Below are positions 1-7,037 of a stretch of 8,682 nucleotides of DNA, in pieces; positions within the stretch are counted from its first letter, which is position 1, and each line of letters starts with the position of its first letter. The translations under genes were made by a program, and so were the position numbers. Below the pieces are notes generated by a model. The model was not told the origin of the DNA. It saw only the letters and a program-made list of their open reading frames with translations, and made no database searches. This DNA comes from Nitrospirota bacterium (GTDB lineage: Bacteria; NPL-UPA2; JAGMAN01): positions 1-8,682 of the forward strand of contig JAUWHM010000167.1 in the NCBI GenBank assembly GCA_030605915.1, written 5' to 3'.

Positions 1-1
1 G

Positions 2-1501
2 GAAGCCTGGCGGGATGACCCTAATACCAAGGTGATCTTGAGTTACTTAGAGGATATCCGGGACGGCTCCAAGTTCCTCAAGGTAGCTGAGGAAGTGAGC
101 CGGCGCAAGCCCATCGTCATTATCAAGTCGGGAGGAACAGCCGCTGGGGCCAGAGCAGCCTCTTCCCATACGGGCAGCTTAGCTGGTTCGGAGGAAGCCT
201 ATGAAGCCGCCTTCCGCCGATGTGGAGTGCTTCGGGCTAAGTCCTTAGAGGAACTCTTCGACCTGGGATTGGCCTTCAACTCCCAGCCACTTCCCCGGGG
301 AAGAAGGGTAGCCATCGTGACCAACGCCGGTGGTCCGGGAATAATGGCCAGTGATGCCTGTGAGAGAATGGGGCTCACCTTAGCTTCGCTGGAGAGAAGG
401 ACTATAGATTCCTTAAAGCGTCACCTTCCTCCCCAAGCAAATTTCTATAATCCAGTGGACATCTTAGGGGACGGAGGAGCGGAGCGCTACCAGCCGGCTC
501 TTGAGGGCGTGCTGAAAGACCGAAATGTGGACGCAGTTCTTGTCCTCCTCACTCCCCAGGCCATGACCGAGGTAGAAGAAACAGCTCAGGCTATTTCAGA
601 TTTGAATAGAACTAATAAGCCAATTCTCGCCTCCTTTATGGGAGAGGTGCAGGTTAAGAAAGGAATCCAGATTTTAAGGGAACATGGGGTCCCCAACTAT
701 CTTTCCCCGGAGAGGGCAGCGGCTACTCTTTTAGGGATGGTTAAGCGCACCGAGTGGCTTAAACGATCAAAGACGAGGAAGAAGAAATATCCGGCGAGAA
801 GGAATGAAGTAAGAAAGGTTCTCCAGAAAGTTAGATTAGCGGAGCGAGTCTCCTTAGTCGATGTAGAGGCGCGAGAGGTAATTTCCCATCATGGTATTTC
901 GGTTCCCAGGAGTCATTTAGCTGCCACCATGGAGGAGGCCGCAGAGGCGGCTTCAGGGATTGGTTATCCAGTAGTGATGAAGATTGCCTCCCCAGATATA
1001 TTGCACAAATCCGATATCGGAGGAGTGAAGATGGGACTCGGGAATGAAGCACAGGTGCGGGATTGTTTTGAGCTAATGATGATGAGGGCAGCAAAATATA
1101 TGCCGGAAGCAGACATCTGGGGCGTGACCATTCAGGAGACTTTGCCGGGAAAAGAGGTCATACTGGGGATGAACCGCACTCCTTCCTTTGGACCTCTCCT
1201 CATGTTTGGTTTAGGAGGAATTTATGTTGAGGTCCTTAAGGATGTGGCCTGGCGTTTAGCTCCCTTGGATGAACGGGAAGCCAGAGAGATGATTAAGGAA
1301 ATCCATTCCTACCCTCTCCTGGCCGGAGTGAGGGGGGAGAGACCAACTGATGTGGAGGCCATCGTGGAGGCCCTTCTTCGCCTCTCCCAGTTAGTCACCG
1401 ATTTTCCTGAAATTGTGGAGTTAGACATCAATCCCTTGAAGGTAGGCGAAGTGGGCAAGGGCGCAGTAGCCATAGATGTCAGGATAACATTGAGCATTTA
1501 A
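2..1501 (+). CDS. ADP-forming acetate/acyl-CoA ligase, fused alpha-beta type, 5' end outside the window
   Basis: The frame is open from base 2 (EAWRDDPNTK...) and runs into a GTG at 32, so the gene starts upstream; about 500 residues are visible of the roughly 700 usual for the fused family, and the N-terminal CoA-binding domain is mostly missing. The enzyme makes ATP from ADP, phosphate and acyl-CoA, releasing the free acid, in the cytoplasm. Seen: the SHTGSLAG motif (His at 167-169), which matches the phospho-histidine region of the alpha part; TNAGGPGIMASDA of the succinyl-CoA-ligase-like domain (about 328-360); and a C-terminal ATP-grasp domain with HKSDIGGV (His at 1004-1006) and ELDINPL near 1420-1440. 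HKSDIGGV matches the second histidine loop of the beta part. Substrate (acetate or other acids) cannot be told from sequence. Codon use is GC-rich, unlike the next two genes. No convincing terminator follows. Confidence 0.92.
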   Translation, partial: EAWRDDPNTKVILSYLEDIRDGSKFLKVAEEVSRRKPIVIIKSGGTAAGARAASSHTGSLAGSEEAYEAAFRRCGVLRAKSLEELFDLGLAFNSQPLPRGRRVAIVTNAGGPGIMASDACERMGLTLASLERRTIDSLKRHLPPQANFYNPVDILGDGGAERYQPALEGVLKDRNVDAVLVLLTPQAMTEVEETAQAISDLNRTNKPILASFMGEVQVKKGIQILREHGVPNYLSPERAAATLLGMVKRTEWLKRSKTRKKKYPARRNEVRKVLQKVRLAERVSLVDVEAREVISHHGISVPRSHLAATMEEAAEAASGIGYPVVMKIASPDILHKSDIGGVKMGLGNEAQVRDCFELMMMRAAKYMPEADIWGVTIQETLPGKEVILGMNRTPSFGPLLMFGLGGIYVEVLKDVAWRLAPLDEREAREMIKEIHSYPLLAGVRGERPTDVEAIVEALLRLSQLVTDFPEIVELDINPLKVGEVGKGAVAIDVRITLSI

Positions 1502-1528
1502 GAATTAGTTTGGTACGCTAAGTTGTTC

Positions 1529-1557
1529 TTGCCTTATCGCTATAGAAATGCTACTAT
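1529..1557 (+). promoter_or_regulatory. Possible sigma70-type promoter of the MNT/HEPN operon
   Basis: TTGCCT (1529-1534) is followed by a 17-base spacer and TACTAT (1552-1557), a fair match to -35/-10 boxes. Initiation would fall near 1564, about 45 bases before the first ATG. The -10 box lies inside an inverted repeat. Inferred from sequence only. Confidence 0.4.
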
Positions 1558-1572
1558 TTAAGGTAGCCATAG
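1540..1572. repeat. Inverted repeat overlapping the putative -10 box (possible operator)
   Basis: Nested arms CTAT (1540-1543) / ATAG (1569-1572) and GCTAC (1550-1554) / GTAGC (1563-1567) surround the TACTAT box. It has no U-run, so it is a poor terminator. Toxin-antitoxin operons often regulate themselves through such sites, but nothing here proves binding, and the arms are short. Confidence 0.35.
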
Positions 1573-1610
1573 GTATAAATCCATTCAGAGGGAGGAGGTG
1601 AAAGGCAAAG

Positions 1611-1877
1611 ATGATATCAGAAAAGGATAAAGCAATAATATTGAAGTATGCGAAAAAATATAATTTGAGCATAGTGATCTTATTTGGTTCTTCTGTTGAC
1701 AGAGAAGATGCAAATGATATAGACATTGGTATAAAGGGGATAGAGCCTGGACATTTCTTTGAGTTTTATGGAGAATTATTACTTTCGCTTTCAAAACCAA
1801 TAGATATAATTGACTTAAGCAAAGAAATTTCTTTCAATAGATTAGTAGAAAAAGAGGGGGTAAAGCTATATGGCTGA
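1611..1877 (+). CDS. MNT-type minimal nucleotidyltransferase, putative MntA-like antitoxin
   Basis: This 88-residue protein is a small DNA-polymerase-beta-like nucleotidyltransferase. Visible parts are LFGSS (G26, S27), the metal-binding pair D36-I-D38, and a third acidic residue D65 in PIDIIDL. In MntA-HepT systems the MNT protein neutralises the HEPN ribonuclease, in studied cases by AMPylating its tyrosine; the same role is inferred here. The spacing between GS and DxD is 8 residues, shorter than the usual 10, so the active-site loop is compact, but the key residues are present. A strong Shine-Dalgarno AGGAGGTG (1593-1600) lies before the ATG at a slightly long distance. The gene overlaps the next by 8 bases, implying translational coupling. 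It is AT-rich compared with its neighbours on either side, which suggests horizontal acquisition. Confidence 0.82.
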   Translation: MISEKDKAIILKYAKKYNLSIVILFGSSVDREDANDIDIGIKGIEPGHFFEFYGELLLSLSKPIDIIDLSKEISFNRLVEKEGVKLYG

Positions 1878-2292
1878 TTTAAGAGATAAGGTTAATGTTG
1901 GAATGGAAAATATATCTGCCGTTCTTGAAGAGTTGAAAAAGATTAAAGATAAATCTAATAAGAGTATAGTTGAATTGGCAGGTATGGGTACATTTTTACA
2001 TAATATTTATACAGGAATTGAGAGTATACTTAAACAAGTTATAAGTGATAGAGGCATATCAATTCCAACCTCAGATTCATGGCATAGTGATTTGTTAATA
2101 TTAGCAACAGATAAAGGAATTATCACTGAGATTACAAAGAATCGATTGGCTAAATACTTAGCATTTCGTCATTTCTTTATACATGCTTATGGATTTTTAT
2201 TAGATGAGGAAGAATTAAAATTATTGGTTGATGATGTATTTGATGTGTATTCGTCATTTAAGACAGAGATCGCTGTTTTTCTGGCTAACTAA
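1870..2292 (+). CDS. HEPN-domain protein, putative HepT-like ribonuclease toxin
   Basis: This 140-residue, mostly helical protein carries R100-x4-H105-x-Y107 (RHFFIHAY), the RX4HXY motif of HEPN ribonucleases; the tyrosine is the residue AMPylated by MntA in characterised pairs. FLHNIYTGIESIL (about residues 42-54) fits the first helices of the HepT-like group. The expected role is an RNA-cutting toxin held in check by the MNT protein encoded just upstream; the specific RNA target is unknown. The ATG at 1870 overlaps the stop of the upstream gene (ATGGCTGA) and has AGAGGGGG ahead of it. G+C is about 30% in the stretch counted. The antitoxin-first order occurs in this class. Alternative: an abortive-infection HEPN/MNT pair acting in phage defence, which does not exclude the toxin-antitoxin reading. 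Confidence 0.8.
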   Translation: MADLRDKVNVGMENISAVLEELKKIKDKSNKSIVELAGMGTFLHNIYTGIESILKQVISDRGISIPTSDSWHSDLLILATDKGIITEITKNRLAKYLAFRHFFIHAYGFLLDEEELKLLVDDVFDVYSSFKTEIAVFLAN

Positions 2293-2347
2293 ATAGTTCT
2301 CTAGGAAATACAATGGATTTCGGGTTTGCGACTTCACTTACGCTTCG

Positions 2348-2422
2348 TTCTAACTTTGTGTCTGTCCGAACTAAAGTTTGCCCATCCACGAAGTTCGCTT
2401 ACCCCGCGTCTGTCCGTTAGAT
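2348..2422 (+). repeat. Weak attC-like inverted repeat after the HepT-like gene
   Basis: TCTAAC (2349-2354) and GTTAGA (2416-2421) form a perfect outer inverted pair; GTTAGAT fits the integron core-site consensus GTTRRRY and is followed by GC. An inner stem CGAACT (2367-2372) / AGTTCG (2392-2397) encloses a 19-base loop. Against attC: the flanking strands also hold a direct repeat GTCTGTCCG (2360-2368 and 2408-2416), where an attC would need inverted L boxes. It may be degenerate or unrelated. Confidence 0.3.
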
Positions 2423-2483
2423 GCAATAAATTCTATACCAGGAATTTTCTTTTTAACCTTCAGTGTTAATTCATGTCAAAAGT

Positions 2484-2512
2484 TTGCTGCGAAGAGCACT
2501 AAGTTCTAACAT
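2484..2512 (+). promoter_or_regulatory. Possible secA promoter
   Basis: TTGCTG (2484-2489), 17 bases, then TAACAT (2507-2512) lie 18 bases before the secA ATG, with AGGGGGA (2521-2527) as Shine-Dalgarno. A start near 2519 would leave a very short leader that would not fully include an extended ribosome site, so transcription may begin further upstream. Weak call. Confidence 0.3.
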
Positions 2513-2530
2513 TAAAAGGCAGGGGGAACT

Positions 2531-5458
2531 ATGGCTGGTTCTATTCTGAGGAAGGTATTTAAGACGAAGAACGAGCGAGAACTTCGCCGTCTTCAAACGA
2601 CGGTGGACGAAATTAATGCTTTAGAGCCGAAGATTAGCAAGATGAGCGATGGGGAGCTTCGAGCCAAGACCGATGAGTTCAGAAAGCGCATTGAGGAGAA
2701 CACCAAGACTTTCGCCAGCCAGATGGAGACGCTCCGCAGGCAGATGGAGGCAGTTGGCTCACCTGATGAGAGACAGAAAGTAAAAGAGAAGATAAAGGTG
2801 TGCGAGAATCAGATTCTGGATCCTATACTCCCGGAGGCCTTCGCTGTAGTCAGGGAAGCAGCCAGGCGGACGCTGGGTGAGAGACCATATGATGTCCAGC
2901 TCATTGGAGCTAAGGTCCTACACGAGGGCAAAATCGCTGAGATGGCCACCGGTGAAGGAAAGACCCTGGTGGCCACTATGCCTCTTTATCTCAATGCCCT
3001 GACCGGAAAGGGCTGCCATCTGGTTACCGTCAATGATTATTTAGCTCGTCGGGATAGAAACTGGATGGGACCCATTTATGAATTTTTAGGATTAACGGTG
3101 GGCGTAATTCAGCACGATATGGAACCGGCGGAAAGGCAGAAATCTTATAACTGTGACATTGCCTATGGAACCAACAACGAATTTGGATTTGACTACCTCA
3201 AAGACAATATGGTCATAAGGAAAGAGGATAGAGTTCAACCTGAGCTCCATTATGCCATCGTTGATGAAGTGGATAGCATTCTCATAGATGAAGCCAGAAC
3301 CCCTCTCATCATCTCCGGTCCGGCTGAAGAGGCCACTGACATCTATTACACAGTTGATAAATTAGTTCGCCACCTAAGAGCAAGATTCGTTACCGAAGCC
3401 GAGTTAATTGATGCTAAGAACCAGGGAATAAATTTGGAAACTAACTATGACTATTTAGTTGACGAGAAACATCGGACGGCCACCCTCACCGAAGAGGGAT
3501 GGCGTAAGTGTGAGAAGCGCCTTGACCGACCTCATCTCTCTGAAGACCCCAGCCAGATGGAAGTAGTGCATCACATAAATCAGGCCCTAAGGGCACACAG
3601 CCTCTATAAGCGGGATGTAGACTACATGCTCAAGGAAGGACAAGTACTTATTGTGGATGAATTCACCGGAAGGCTGATGCCAGGGCGCCGTTGGAGTGAT
3701 GGACTGCATCAGGCAGTTGAAGCCAAGGAAGGGGTGAGGATCGAGCGTGAGAACCAGACCTTAGCCACCATCACTTTTCAGAACTACTTCCGCCTCTATG
3801 AGAAGTTAGCTGGAATGACCGGCACCGCTGATACTGAGGCGGCTGAATTCCATGAAATTTACAAATTGGATGTAATTGTCATACCCCCAAATCGCCACTT
3901 AATAAGAGATGAAAGAGCGGATGTAATCTATAAGACCCTGGAAGAGAAGTATGAGGCGGCCGTGGAGGAGATAGCCGAGCTTCACAAGCAGGGGCAACCG
4001 GTGTTGGTGGGAACTATATACATCGAGAAATCAGAAACCTTGAGCCGAATGTTGAAGAAGCGAGGGATACCACATCATGTTCTCAATGCTCGCTACCATG
4101 AGAAAGAAGCAGAGATTGTGGCTCAGGCCGGCCGTCTGGGCGGAGTAACCATTGCTACCAATATGGCTGGACGGGGAACCGATATTCTCCTGGGAGGGAA
4201 TCCCCAGTTTTTAGCTAAAAATAGGTTGAAGGAGCGAGGACTGGACCCAGCCAAGGTGAGCCAGGAAACCTTCCAGGAAGTTTTAACTGAAGCTGAGAAA
4301 GAAGCAAGTCGGGAACATGAGAAAGTGGTCCAGTTAGGTGGGCTTCATATACTGGGAACGGAACGGCATGAGGCCAGGCGGATTGACAATCAGCTTAGAG
4401 GAAGGGCAGGAAGGCAGGGCGACCCTGGTTCCTCCCGATTCTATCTTTCCTTAGAAGATGACCTCATGCGCCTCTTCGCCTCGGAGAGAATTGCTGGCCT
4501 CATGGAGAGAATTGGCTGGGAGAGGGGACAGCCCTTAGAGCACGCTCTGCTGAGTCGGACCATAGAGAGGGCCCAGCGGCAGGTGGAGGCACACAACTTC
4601 GATATTCGCAAACAGCTCCTTGAGTTCGACAACATAATGAACAGACAGCGTCAGGTTATCTATGAGGATCGGCGGATGGTGCTGGAGGGGGATGACCTCA
4701 AGGAAGAGATCTTCCGGATGATGGGAGAATTGTTAGAGGGAGTGGAAGATGAACGGGGAAAATTAAAGGGTGGGATTATAAACGACTACGCCAGTCCCGA
4801 TGTGCATCCAGAGGATTGGAACCTTAAAGGTCTGGAGGAAAGAATCAGTCGCGTCTTCCCCTTGCGGCTTCCGGGTAAGGAACTCTCCAGGCATGAGGAA
4901 CTCAGGGGGCTCGTTATGGAGCAGGCCCGGCAGGCCTATGAAGCCAAAGAGAAGGATATTGGCTCCGAAGCCACGAGAGAATTTGAACGAAGTATACTCC
5001 TTCATATGATTGATTCTAAGTGGAAGGACCACCTCTATGCCCTGGATCACCTGAGGGAAGGAATACATTATCGAGCCTATGGGGAGAGAGACCCTTTAGT
5101 CGAATACCAACATGAAGCCCATGCTACGTTTGAGGATTTGAAGGAGAGAATAGTTGAGGATACCATTCAATCCATCTTCAGGCTGCGCCCCATTCAGGAG
5201 GAGATGAAAGGTGTCTTCTTGAGAGTCCCCCAAGAGTTTCTTCACCAAGAAGCAGCCCGGATGGGAGGAGCTCGGCCGAGGCAGCCAGCCGTCCGGCCAG
5301 TTCGGCCTGGTCTTCCGCCTGGAGCCCCGCCTCAGCCTGAAGGCCCGCCCGAGCCAGCTAAGGTGCCCACCTATCGTCGGGAGGGAAAGAAAGTTGGGAG
5401 GAATGAGCCCTGCCCCTGCGGCAGTGGAAAGAAATACAAGAAATGCTGCGGGAAATAA
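2531..5458 (+). CDS. secA: Preprotein translocase ATPase SecA
   Basis: SecA is the motor that binds preproteins and pushes them through SecYEG using ATP. The 975-residue product has the whole family layout: N-terminal helices, Walker A ATGEGKT (139-145), the NBD1 box DEVDSILIDEAR (245-256), preprotein cross-linking domain (about 230-370), DEFTGRLMPGRRWSDGLHQA (376-395), TNMAGRGTDI in NBD2 (543-552), RGRAGRQG (623-630), scaffold helix RKQLLEFDNIMNRQR (693-707), a helical wing, and a Pro-rich linker (about 914-945) leading to a C-terminal SEC-C zinc site C961-x-C963-x8-C972-C973, the SecB/ribosome-binding type. Odd points: a charged helical stretch at about 52-94 lengthens the region before PEAFAVVREA compared with E. 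coli by some 34 residues, and the usual GTISIEKSE motif reads GTIYIEKSE (494-502). The ATG has AGGGGGA ahead of it. The last 60 bases recur at 6969-7028. Essential housekeeping gene, not a SecA2 variant. Confidence 0.98.
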   Translation: MAGSILRKVFKTKNERELRRLQTTVDEINALEPKISKMSDGELRAKTDEFRKRIEENTKTFASQMETLRRQMEAVGSPDERQKVKEKIKVCENQILDPILPEAFAVVREAARRTLGERPYDVQLIGAKVLHEGKIAEMATGEGKTLVATMPLYLNALTGKGCHLVTVNDYLARRDRNWMGPIYEFLGLTVGVIQHDMEPAERQKSYNCDIAYGTNNEFGFDYLKDNMVIRKEDRVQPELHYAIVDEVDSILIDEARTPLIISGPAEEATDIYYTVDKLVRHLRARFVTEAELIDAKNQGINLETNYDYLVDEKHRTATLTEEGWRKCEKRLDRPHLSEDPSQMEVVHHINQALRAHSLYKRDVDYMLKEGQVLIVDEFTGRLMPGRRWSDGLHQAVEAKEGVRIERENQTLATITFQNYFRLYEKLAGMTGTADTEAAEFHEIYKLDVIVIPPNRHLIRDERADVIYKTLEEKYEAAVEEIAELHKQGQPVLVGTIYIEKSETLSRMLKKRGIPHHVLNARYHEKEAEIVAQAGRLGGVTIATNMAGRGTDILLGGNPQFLAKNRLKERGLDPAKVSQETFQEVLTEAEKEASREHEKVVQLGGLHILGTERHEARRIDNQLRGRAGRQGDPGSSRFYLSLEDDLMRLFASERIAGLMERIGWERGQPLEHALLSRTIERAQRQVEAHNFDIRKQLLEFDNIMNRQRQVIYEDRRMVLEGDDLKEEIFRMMGELLEGVEDERGKLKGGIINDYASPDVHPEDWNLKGLEERISRVFPLRLPGKELSRHEELRGLVMEQARQAYEAKEKDIGSEATREFERSILLHMIDSKWKDHLYALDHLREGIHYRAYGERDPLVEYQHEAHATFEDLKERIVEDTIQSIFRLRPIQEEMKGVFLRVPQEFLHQEAARMGGARPRQPAVRPVRPGLPPGAPPQPEGPPEPAKVPTYRREGKKVGRNEPCPCGSGKKYKKCCGK

Positions 5459-5459
5459 A
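5400..5459 (+). repeat. Direct repeat, copy 1: 3' end of secA
   Basis: These 60 bases, coding the last 19 residues of SecA (the SEC-C zinc motif), the stop and one extra A, recur at 6969-7028 with one difference (G5407 versus A6976, synonymous). The copies are offset by 1569 bases and enclose the ATPase gene. Confidence 0.95.
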
Positions 5460-5464
5460 AGTGC

Positions 5465-5490
5465 ATTTTTGACTTGACAACTCCAAAAAT
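5465..5490. repeat. Inverted repeat around the ATPase promoter -35 box
   Basis: ATTTTTG (5465-5471) and CAAAAAT (5484-5490) are exact reverse complements spaced by 12 bases that contain TTGACA. The position over a -35 box suits an operator; it could also be a weak secA terminator, though the stem is nearly all A-T. The part from TTG onward resembles 6908-6929. Confidence 0.4.
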
Positions 5491-5501
5491 ACATGTAAAA
5501 T
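5474..5501 (+). promoter_or_regulatory. Promoter of the ATPase gene, predicted leaderless
   Basis: TTGACA (5474-5479, perfect -35), a 16-base spacer and TAAAAT (5496-5501, five of six) form a strong sigma70-type promoter. Counting the usual six or seven bases, transcription should start at or next to the ATG at 5508, leaving essentially no leader. GGA at 5502-5504 would be the only ribosome-binding remnant if initiation occurs earlier. Confidence 0.65.
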
Positions 5502-5507
5502 GGAACT

Positions 5508-6644
5508 ATGTATCCCAGATTAATTAGACCACCAAAAGCTAAAAGTTTCTTTTTGTTCGGCCCGCGCGGTACCGGAAAAACAACATGGGTAAAATCTAAT
5601 TTTCCTCAAGCTATTTATTTAGATTTACTAGGAGCAGAGATTTTTAACGACCTCTTAGCCAATCCTCAGAGATTAGAAAATTTTATCCCAAAAGATTTTA
5701 AAGATTGGGTCATTATCGATGAGGTGCAGAGAATCCCAGAACTTTTGAATGAGGTTCATCGGTTGATAGAAAAATACAGATACAAATTTATTCTGACAGG
5801 CTCAAGCGGACGAAAATTAAGACGAAAAGGCCCCAACTTGTTGGGCGGGCGTGCCTTAACTCATTCCTTGCATCCCCTAACTGCTATGGAACTGGGTAAG
5901 GATTTTAGCTTAAGTCATTCGTTGAAGTATGGACATCTCCCTTGTGCTTATACCGAATCCGATCCCAAAAGCTACCTGGAGAGCTATGTCCGAACTTATC
6001 TAGAGGAAGAGGTACGACAGGAAGGCGTTACGAGAAATTTAGCTGCCTTTTCCAGATTTCTGGAAGCGGCAAGCTTCTCTCAAGGTTCTACTCTTAATAT
6101 TTCTTCTGTTGCCCGAGAGTGTGCTATTGAGCGGAAAGTAGTTGAAAATTACTTCACCATTTTAGAGGACCTCCTCATTGCCTACCGATTGCCGGTTTTT
6201 ACCAAGAAAGCAAAGCGGCGCCTGGTTGCCCATCCCAAATTTTATTTCTTTGATGTAGGGGTTTATCGCACCTTAAGGCCGATGGGGCCTCTGGATATGC
6301 CGGAACAGGTTGAAGGAGCCGCTTTTGAGACCCTGTTTTTTCAGGAACTCAAAGCTATTAATGATGCCTTGAATTTGGGCTATACGATATCGTATTGGAG
6401 AACGTCTAACCATATGGAAGTGGATTTTGTATTGTACGGAAATAAAGGGATCCGGGTATTTGAGGTTAAACGAACCGGTAAAGTTTCAAAGCTAATGTTA
6501 AGTGCACTTAAATCATTTCTTAAAGATTATGCTATGGCAAAGGCTTATCTTATTTATGGTGGAGAACGTCGCCTGAGGCAGGATGATATCCAGATCGTCC
6601 CTATCAAGGATATTCTTAAGGAGCTTCCTGGAATTTTATCTTGA
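5508..6644 (+). CDS. AAA-family ATPase with C-terminal DUF4143 domain
   Basis: The 378-residue protein has an N-terminal P-loop domain: Walker A GPRGTGKTTW (18-27), Walker B WVIIDEVQ (67-74, D71/E72), and a sensor-like ILTGSSGRKLR (95-105). The C-terminal DUF4143 half carries a nuclease-like pattern: E269-GAAFE, then EVDFVL (304-309) and FEVK (318-321), resembling the E...D...ExK arrangement of PD-(D/E)xK folds. Family members are abundant and patchily distributed; their function is not settled, with roles in defence, mobility or stress proposed. It is a single gene whose promoter sits directly after secA, and it is enclosed by two copies of the secA 3' end. Composition is more AT-rich than secA, so it was probably acquired. 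Full length and apparently intact. Nuclease activity is inference from motif only. Confidence 0.88.
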   Translation: MYPRLIRPPKAKSFFLFGPRGTGKTTWVKSNFPQAIYLDLLGAEIFNDLLANPQRLENFIPKDFKDWVIIDEVQRIPELLNEVHRLIEKYRYKFILTGSSGRKLRRKGPNLLGGRALTHSLHPLTAMELGKDFSLSHSLKYGHLPCAYTESDPKSYLESYVRTYLEEEVRQEGVTRNLAAFSRFLEAASFSQGSTLNISSVARECAIERKVVENYFTILEDLLIAYRLPVFTKKAKRRLVAHPKFYFFDVGVYRTLRPMGPLDMPEQVEGAAFETLFFQELKAINDALNLGYTISYWRTSNHMEVDFVLYGNKGIRVFEVKRTGKVSKLMLSALKSFLKDYAMAKAYLIYGGERRLRQDDIQIVPIKDILKELPGILS

Positions 6645-6885
6645 TGCCTTGGTCTTTGTCCCGTTGCCTCATATAAAAATCTATCTCTTATCCTTACATT
6701 GGACGAGTCGCAAGAATAACGAGGAAATATACCATGTATAGACCCGAGAGTTTGATTATTGTACCAATCTGGCAATAAAACCGAGGCGGGCGAAATATGT
6801 AACATTTATGGCTCCAGGGGATTTGAATTCTTAAGAGATATTTACGACAGATACCAGGAGAAATAAAAGAGAATACATATTACAG
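6645..6885. other. Stretch without a convincing gene, possible decayed coding remnants
   Basis: I see no supported gene between the ATPase stop and the palindrome. A 14-codon frame at 6734-6778 (MYRPESLIIVPIWQ) has a GAGGA ahead of it, and a different frame overlaps it at 6759-6866 (TTG start only) ending in GFEFLRDIYDRYQEK, which reads like real protein. Together they could be the two ends of a frameshifted, shrunken gene, but I recognise no family. No hairpin with a U-run was found. Confidence 0.35.
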
Positions 6886-6907
6886 TTTACTCAATGCATT
6901 GAGTAAA
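6886..6907. promoter_or_regulatory. Perfect 22-bp palindrome, probable operator
   Basis: The half-site TTTACTCAATG (6886-6896) is followed by its exact reverse complement CATTGAGTAAA (6897-6907), with no spacer. It ends four bases before a perfect TTGACA (6912-6917), a normal position for a dimeric regulator site. No good -10 box follows at 16-18 bases, so the promoter is incomplete or decayed. It matches no regulator I can name with confidence. Confidence 0.65.
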
Positions 6908-6937
6908 TTGCTTGACAAATTTACAAAAAGTTTTTTG

Positions 6938-7027
6938 ATGAGCATTGTAAGAGTGTTGGATTATGAGCGGAATGAACCCTGCCCCTGCGGCAGTGGAAAG
7001 AAATACAAGAAATGCTGCGGGAAATAA
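6938..7027 (+). pseudogene. Short frame carrying a duplicated SecA C-terminal SEC-C zinc motif
   Basis: ATG at 6938 opens a 29-residue frame: MSIVRVLDYE followed by the last 19 residues of SecA (RNEPCPCGSGKK... to the terminal GK), in the same reading frame and with the same stop. Upstream the frame stays open to 6827. The four zinc ligands are kept, so a free SEC-C peptide could be made, but there is no clear Shine-Dalgarno. More likely it is a displaced or duplicated secA tail fused to the start of a lost gene. With one synonymous change in 60 bases it is recent or selected. Expression is unknown. Confidence 0.5.
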
Positions 7028-7028
7028 A
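6969..7028 (+). repeat. Direct repeat, copy 2: duplicated secA 3' end
   Basis: Matches 5400-5459 at 59 of 60 positions. Identity stops sharply: on the left the preceding codons diverge, on the right only an AGTG with one base of shift is shared. The copy is in the same orientation as secA. Confidence 0.95.
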
Positions 7029-7037
7029 GTGAAATGC

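Noticed and set aside
831..1497. Minus-strand frames inside the CoA ligase gene
   Set aside because: Shadows of a strongly conserved + strand gene, low-complexity and without a ribosome site.
1540..1572. Terminator of the CoA ligase gene
   Set aside because: Five-base stem, no U-run, and it overlaps a plausible -10 box; an operator is more likely.
2360..2416. Direct repeat GTCTGTCCG twice, as a CRISPR or iteron start
   Set aside because: Only two 9-base copies 48 bases apart, with no third copy or regular spacing.
5096..5494. Minus-strand frame with a hydrophobic peptide (FPAAFLVFLSTAAGAG) that also appears in the minus-strand frame 6887-7093
   Set aside because: It is simply the antisense of the duplicated secA tail; no start signals, and it lies over a well-supported gene.
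6886..6907. LexA/SOS box or transposon end
   Set aside because: The half-site does not match LexA boxes I know, no second copy was seen in the window to act as the other end, and no transposase is present.
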